Of a stretch of DNA of 7,564 bases, positions 4,958 through 7,564 are shown piece after piece. Within the stretch, counting starts at the first letter, position 1; each line of letters begins with the position of its first letter. The stretch is from positions 1 through 7,564 of the forward strand of contig DAOWNU010000089.1 in the NCBI GenBank assembly GCA_030642425.1, written 5' to 3'. Made by a program: the position numbers and the translations under genes. Below the pieces are notes generated by a model that saw only the letters and a program-made list of their open reading frames with translations, had not been told where the DNA came from and did no database searches. Origin of the DNA: a bacterium (lineage in GTDB: Bacteria > UBP14 > UBA6098).

Positions 4958-7463
4958 CAAGGACATTGTTCGCAGGTTCACCCTTATTTTTGTGATAGGG
5001 TGTATAATTCCGGCTTTCGCTCTGGGAATCTATATGTTCCACCTCACGAGGTCAAGGCTCGAGCAGGAAACGAAAAACGAGGTTATAACTAATATAACGC
5101 TCAAGGAAAAATGGCTGTTGACATGGCTCGACGAGCGTGAGTCCGATATAAGCGATCTAGCCAGTGTTATCCGGTATAAAACCGGCAGTAAAACCGATCT
5201 GCGGAAAACATTCCGTGAATTTCTCAGGGATAATCCGGATTATTTTGAGTTTTATTTAATGTCTTACCCGAAAGGCGAGGTCGTGGCCTCGACGAACCGA
5301 AAAGACGAGGGGCGGATACTCTCCAACCGGGAATATTTTGAGAATGGTTCCAAAGGCCCTACTATCCAACCGATCTACTACAGCCTTTTTCTCGACGGAC
5401 CCACCTTAACCTTTGCTGCGCCTGTAAAAAATAGCCGTGGCGAGGTGAAATATATCCTTGCCGGAAGGGGACGGCTTGAAAAGCTATCGAGCATTCTTGC
5501 CTATAAAACATCGAAAAGGGAGGGCGAAAACAGCTATCTCGTAAATCGATTTAATGCTTACGCTATCTTCAGGGATAAAACTCTTATCGGGAACGTCCCA
5601 ACTTCGCAAGCGGTCGAGATTGCCGTCCGAAAAGGGAAATATGTCGGCTCATATATGAACTCGAAGGGCAAACACGTTATCGGCTATTGCAGCTATATCG
5701 AGCCGCTCGAAGCTGTCCTCGTGTCCGAGATCGAATATAGCATGGTCATGCGTCCCCTTGTGAATGGCATCGTTAATATCACTGCGCTTGTAATTGTGGC
5801 TATTTTATTGGGTGGAGTGATATTCTACGGGCTTCTCAGGGATTCTATGAGGCCCGTCGAATCTCTGATAAAGGCCGTGGAACTCGCCGCTTCGGGCGAT
5901 CTGAGTGTCAGGGTTCAACATGTATATAACGACCAGATAGGCTTGCTGGCGTCGGATTTCAACTGGATGATCGAACAGCTCGACACCAACCTGTGCAATT
6001 TGAAAATGGCGGAGGAAATGGAGCGCCGCCTTATCGAGCGTGCAAACGACGCTTTCCTCATAACCGACGAGTTCGGAAATATTGTCCGCGTGAACCCGAA
6101 AGCTCTGCAAGTTTGGGGCTATACGGAGAGGGATATCCTAAGCAAGAGCGTTTTCGAGCTGTTCAGCGAACAATCCGCGAGGAATTTCGGAAGGCAATTC
6201 CGGCTCCTTTCCAAAACAAATTCCGGGAAACTCCTCGAACTTGCCGCAATTAAATCGGACGGGAAAAATTTCGCGGTGGAAATAAATGTTATCGCCCTCG
6301 GCGACGGCACATATCTCTCTATCGCCCGCGATATGTCAGAAAAAAAGCAGCTCGAACAGGAACTTATTCAGGCGCAGAAACTCGAGAGCGTGGGCACGCT
6401 GGCCGCTGGTATCGCCCACGATTTCGACAATATCCTCGTCGGAGTCCTCGGAGCCGCATCTTTTCTCAAATCCAAAACGGACCCAACCGACCCACGAATC
6501 GAGATGCTCGACGTTATCGAGGAATCCGCGGAAAGAGCGGTGGGACTGGTTAAACAGCTTATGACATTTGCGCAACAAGAGCCGCCACACCGCGAGAGGG
6601 TCGATATCGGCGAGTTGATCGACGAGGTTACGAGGCTTCTGAGGAAGGGGCTGAGGGAAAATATCACGCTTATTACACGCAAGGCCGAAAGGCTTCCGAT
6701 TGTCCACGTCGATCCTATCCAGATCAAACAGACCCTGTTCAATATCTGTCTTAACGCCAGGGACGCTATGCTCGATGGGGGCCGGTTGACTATCGAGGTC
6801 TCGGACGTCGATATCGACGACCTTTTCGTGCAAAGGCATCCCGCGGTGATTCCGGGCGAATATGCACTTGTAACGATATCCGACACCGGAATAGGCATTC
6901 ATCCGGAGGAAATGAACCGCATCTTCGAGCCGTTCTACACAACGAAACAGGCGGGTTCGGGAACCGGCCTGGGGCTTGCCGTTTCCTACGGCATTGTCGA
7001 GGCGCACGGCGGGACGATAACGGTTGACAGCCAAATCGGGATGGGAACCAGTTTCAACCTGTATCTCCCGGCGGTAAAAGAAGCGCCGGTCGAAAGGACA
7101 GGAAGGATACCGGTAATCGCGGTTATCTCGACAGAAGCGGCAACGCGCAAGCTTCTCCGGCTTTCTCTGGGCGGAAGTAATTATGAAAGAAGGATTTTCT
7201 CCTCATTGAACAAGGCTTACGAGGAGTTGACCGCGCTTCCGGAGGGTGTGGAGATCATTTTCGTCGGTGCGGAAATTCTTGCGGATGAACAGGAAACGGT
7301 GCTTATGGACATCCGAAACATCTGCAGAAGCGCCGCGATATATATACTCGGCGAGCTTCCAAAACAGATTTCAATATCCGGAGTCGAAGGTGTAATCCAC
7401 GATAGATACGATGTTACGGCGATAATTTCAGCAGTAAAAAAGATTTTGGGCTTACGGGGATGA
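4941..7463 (+). CDS. membrane hybrid-type histidine kinase: Cache-HAMP-PAS-HisKA-HATPase plus degenerate receiver
   Basis: Sensor kinase of 840 residues. Transmembrane helix 1 is about 12-35; a periplasmic double-Cache domain about 36-270 includes the typical SNREYFENG and LTFAAPV stretches. Transmembrane helix 2 is 275-299, HAMP 300-349, PAS 363-465 (ANDAFLITDEFGNI), and the dimerisation H-box centres on His493 in GIAHDFDNIL. The ATPase has an N box NICLNARDAM (601-610), G1 DTGIGI (648-653), an F box EPFYTTK and G2 GTGLGL (674-679), so autophosphorylation should work. The usual HDFNN reads HDFDN here. Residues 723-837 have receiver-like strand/helix spacing, but the acidic pair, phospho-Asp, Thr/Ser and Lys are not at their expected places. 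I took ATG at 4941; GTG at 4920 and TTG at 4890 are in-frame alternatives. It overlaps the binding-protein gene by 17 bases, so the two are likely co-translated. No partner response regulator lies in the window. Confidence 0.95.
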   Translation: MFNWINKDIVRRFTLIFVIGCIIPAFALGIYMFHLTRSRLEQETKNEVITNITLKEKWLLTWLDERESDISDLASVIRYKTGSKTDLRKTFREFLRDNPDYFEFYLMSYPKGEVVASTNRKDEGRILSNREYFENGSKGPTIQPIYYSLFLDGPTLTFAAPVKNSRGEVKYILAGRGRLEKLSSILAYKTSKREGENSYLVNRFNAYAIFRDKTLIGNVPTSQAVEIAVRKGKYVGSYMNSKGKHVIGYCSYIEPLEAVLVSEIEYSMVMRPLVNGIVNITALVIVAILLGGVIFYGLLRDSMRPVESLIKAVELAASGDLSVRVQHVYNDQIGLLASDFNWMIEQLDTNLCNLKMAEEMERRLIERANDAFLITDEFGNIVRVNPKALQVWGYTERDILSKSVFELFSEQSARNFGRQFRLLSKTNSGKLLELAAIKSDGKNFAVEINVIALGDGTYLSIARDMSEKKQLEQELIQAQKLESVGTLAAGIAHDFDNILVGVLGAASFLKSKTDPTDPRIEMLDVIEESAERAVGLVKQLMTFAQQEPPHRERVDIGELIDEVTRLLRKGLRENITLITRKAERLPIVHVDPIQIKQTLFNICLNARDAMLDGGRLTIEVSDVDIDDLFVQRHPAVIPGEYALVTISDTGIGIHPEEMNRIFEPFYTTKQAGSGTGLGLAVSYGIVEAHGGTITVDSQIGMGTSFNLYLPAVKEAPVERTGRIPVIAVISTEAATRKLLRLSLGGSNYERRIFSSLNKAYEELTALPEGVEIIFVGAEILADEQETVLMDIRNICRSAAIYILGELPKQISISGVEGVIHDRYDVTAIISAVKKILGLRG

Positions 7464-7486
7464 ATTGCATTCGCCCGTCGCTCTGC

Positions 7487-7514
7487 TTGCCCTGAGCGGA
7501 GTCGAAGGGAGCAA
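7487..7514. repeat. CCCTGAGC-type interspersed palindromic repeat
   Basis: The core CCCTGAGCGGAGTCGAAGGG (7490-7509) is a word I recognise as recurring between genes in many unrelated bacterial genomes. Its ends CCCT/AGGG pair, the adjacent GA/GA can stack as tandem sheared G-A pairs, and flanking TTGC and GCAA extend the stem with a bulge. It sits 26 bases past the kinase stop. Whether it is a mobile REP-like unit or a transcript-end structure cannot be decided here. Confidence 0.55.
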
Positions 7515-7524
7515 TTTCGAGGAT

Positions 7525-7552
7525 AAAAAAAAGGCGGCCTCCAAGCCGCCTT
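7525..7552 (-). terminator. intrinsic terminator facing left
   Basis: AAGGCGGC (7531-7538) and GCCGCCTT (7545-7552) form a perfect 8-bp GC-rich stem with a six-base loop. On the minus strand it is followed by eight T (complement of the A-run 7525-7532), which is the classical form. It therefore ends a transcript arriving from a gene beyond the right edge. On the plus strand only TTACTATATT follows, so it may also stop kinase transcription less efficiently. Confidence 0.8.
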
Positions 7553-7564
7553 ACTATATTCGTC

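Noticed and set aside
6336..7034. A 232-codon minus-strand frame opposite the kinase catalytic domains
   Set aside because: It lies entirely inside the HisKA/HATPase coding region, has no ribosome site or known motif, and is explained by codon bias of the real gene.
7479..7486. CGCTCTGC shared with bases 1-8, suggesting flanking copies of one repeat
   Set aside because: The match stops after eight bases on both sides, which can easily occur by chance in two GC-rich intergenic patches.

Overview
The window looks like chromosomal DNA of an uncultured bacterium. Base composition is balanced by eye (roughly 45-50 % GC) and CGA/TCGA words are frequent in the coding parts. Two of six protein genes appear to use TTG starts. 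The best start-site evidence is a GGAG eight bases before the TTG at 1253. The SBP-like protein, the Cache/HAMP/PAS kinase and the envelope-type glycan enzymes fit a Gram-negative-like or deltaproteobacterial/candidate-phylum lineage, but nothing here fixes the taxonomy.

Layout. Bases 1-239 hold no gene. They contain a short GC hairpin, an AT-rich stretch of degenerate TTTGAT units, and two 18-bp perfect palindromes, both centred on TTTAAA and bracketed by an imperfect direct repeat. A minus-strand pair follows: a class I SAM-dependent methyltransferase (1247-2050) whose stop overlaps the start of a NodB-type polysaccharide deacetylase (240-1253). Both are plausible surface-glycan modifying enzymes. 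A complete tRNA-Pro(GGG) with encoded CCA lies on the plus strand at 2259-2335. Next come a DPM1-like family 2 glycosyltransferase (2424-3107) and, one base later, a small membrane protein of the COG2426 / Sm_multidrug_ex family (3109-3780).

The right half is a two-gene signalling unit. A good sigma70-type promoter (TTGAAT-N17-TATAAT, 3795-3823) is followed by a short leader full of inverted repeats. One segment of the leader can pair with either an upstream or a downstream copy of GAATAAC, and the downstream pairing would cover the region just before the TTG start. The first gene encodes an NMT1/THI5-like solute-binding protein with an apparently uncleaved membrane anchor (3905-4957). The second overlaps it by 17 bases and encodes an 840-residue membrane histidine kinase, TM-Cache-TM-HAMP-PAS-HisKA-HATPase, ending in a receiver-like domain that seems to have lost its catalytic residues (4941-7463). 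No ABC permease, ATPase or response regulator is present. My working idea (inference) is that the binding protein is a co-sensor for the kinase rather than a transporter part.

Bases 7464-7564 carry a CCCTGAGC..GTCGAAGGG interspersed repeat and a strong intrinsic terminator facing left, which implies a convergent gene to the right of the window. No complete novel defence or mobile system is visible. The most interesting parts are the SBP-kinase pair with its structured leader, the degenerate receiver, and the palindrome cassette at the left end.
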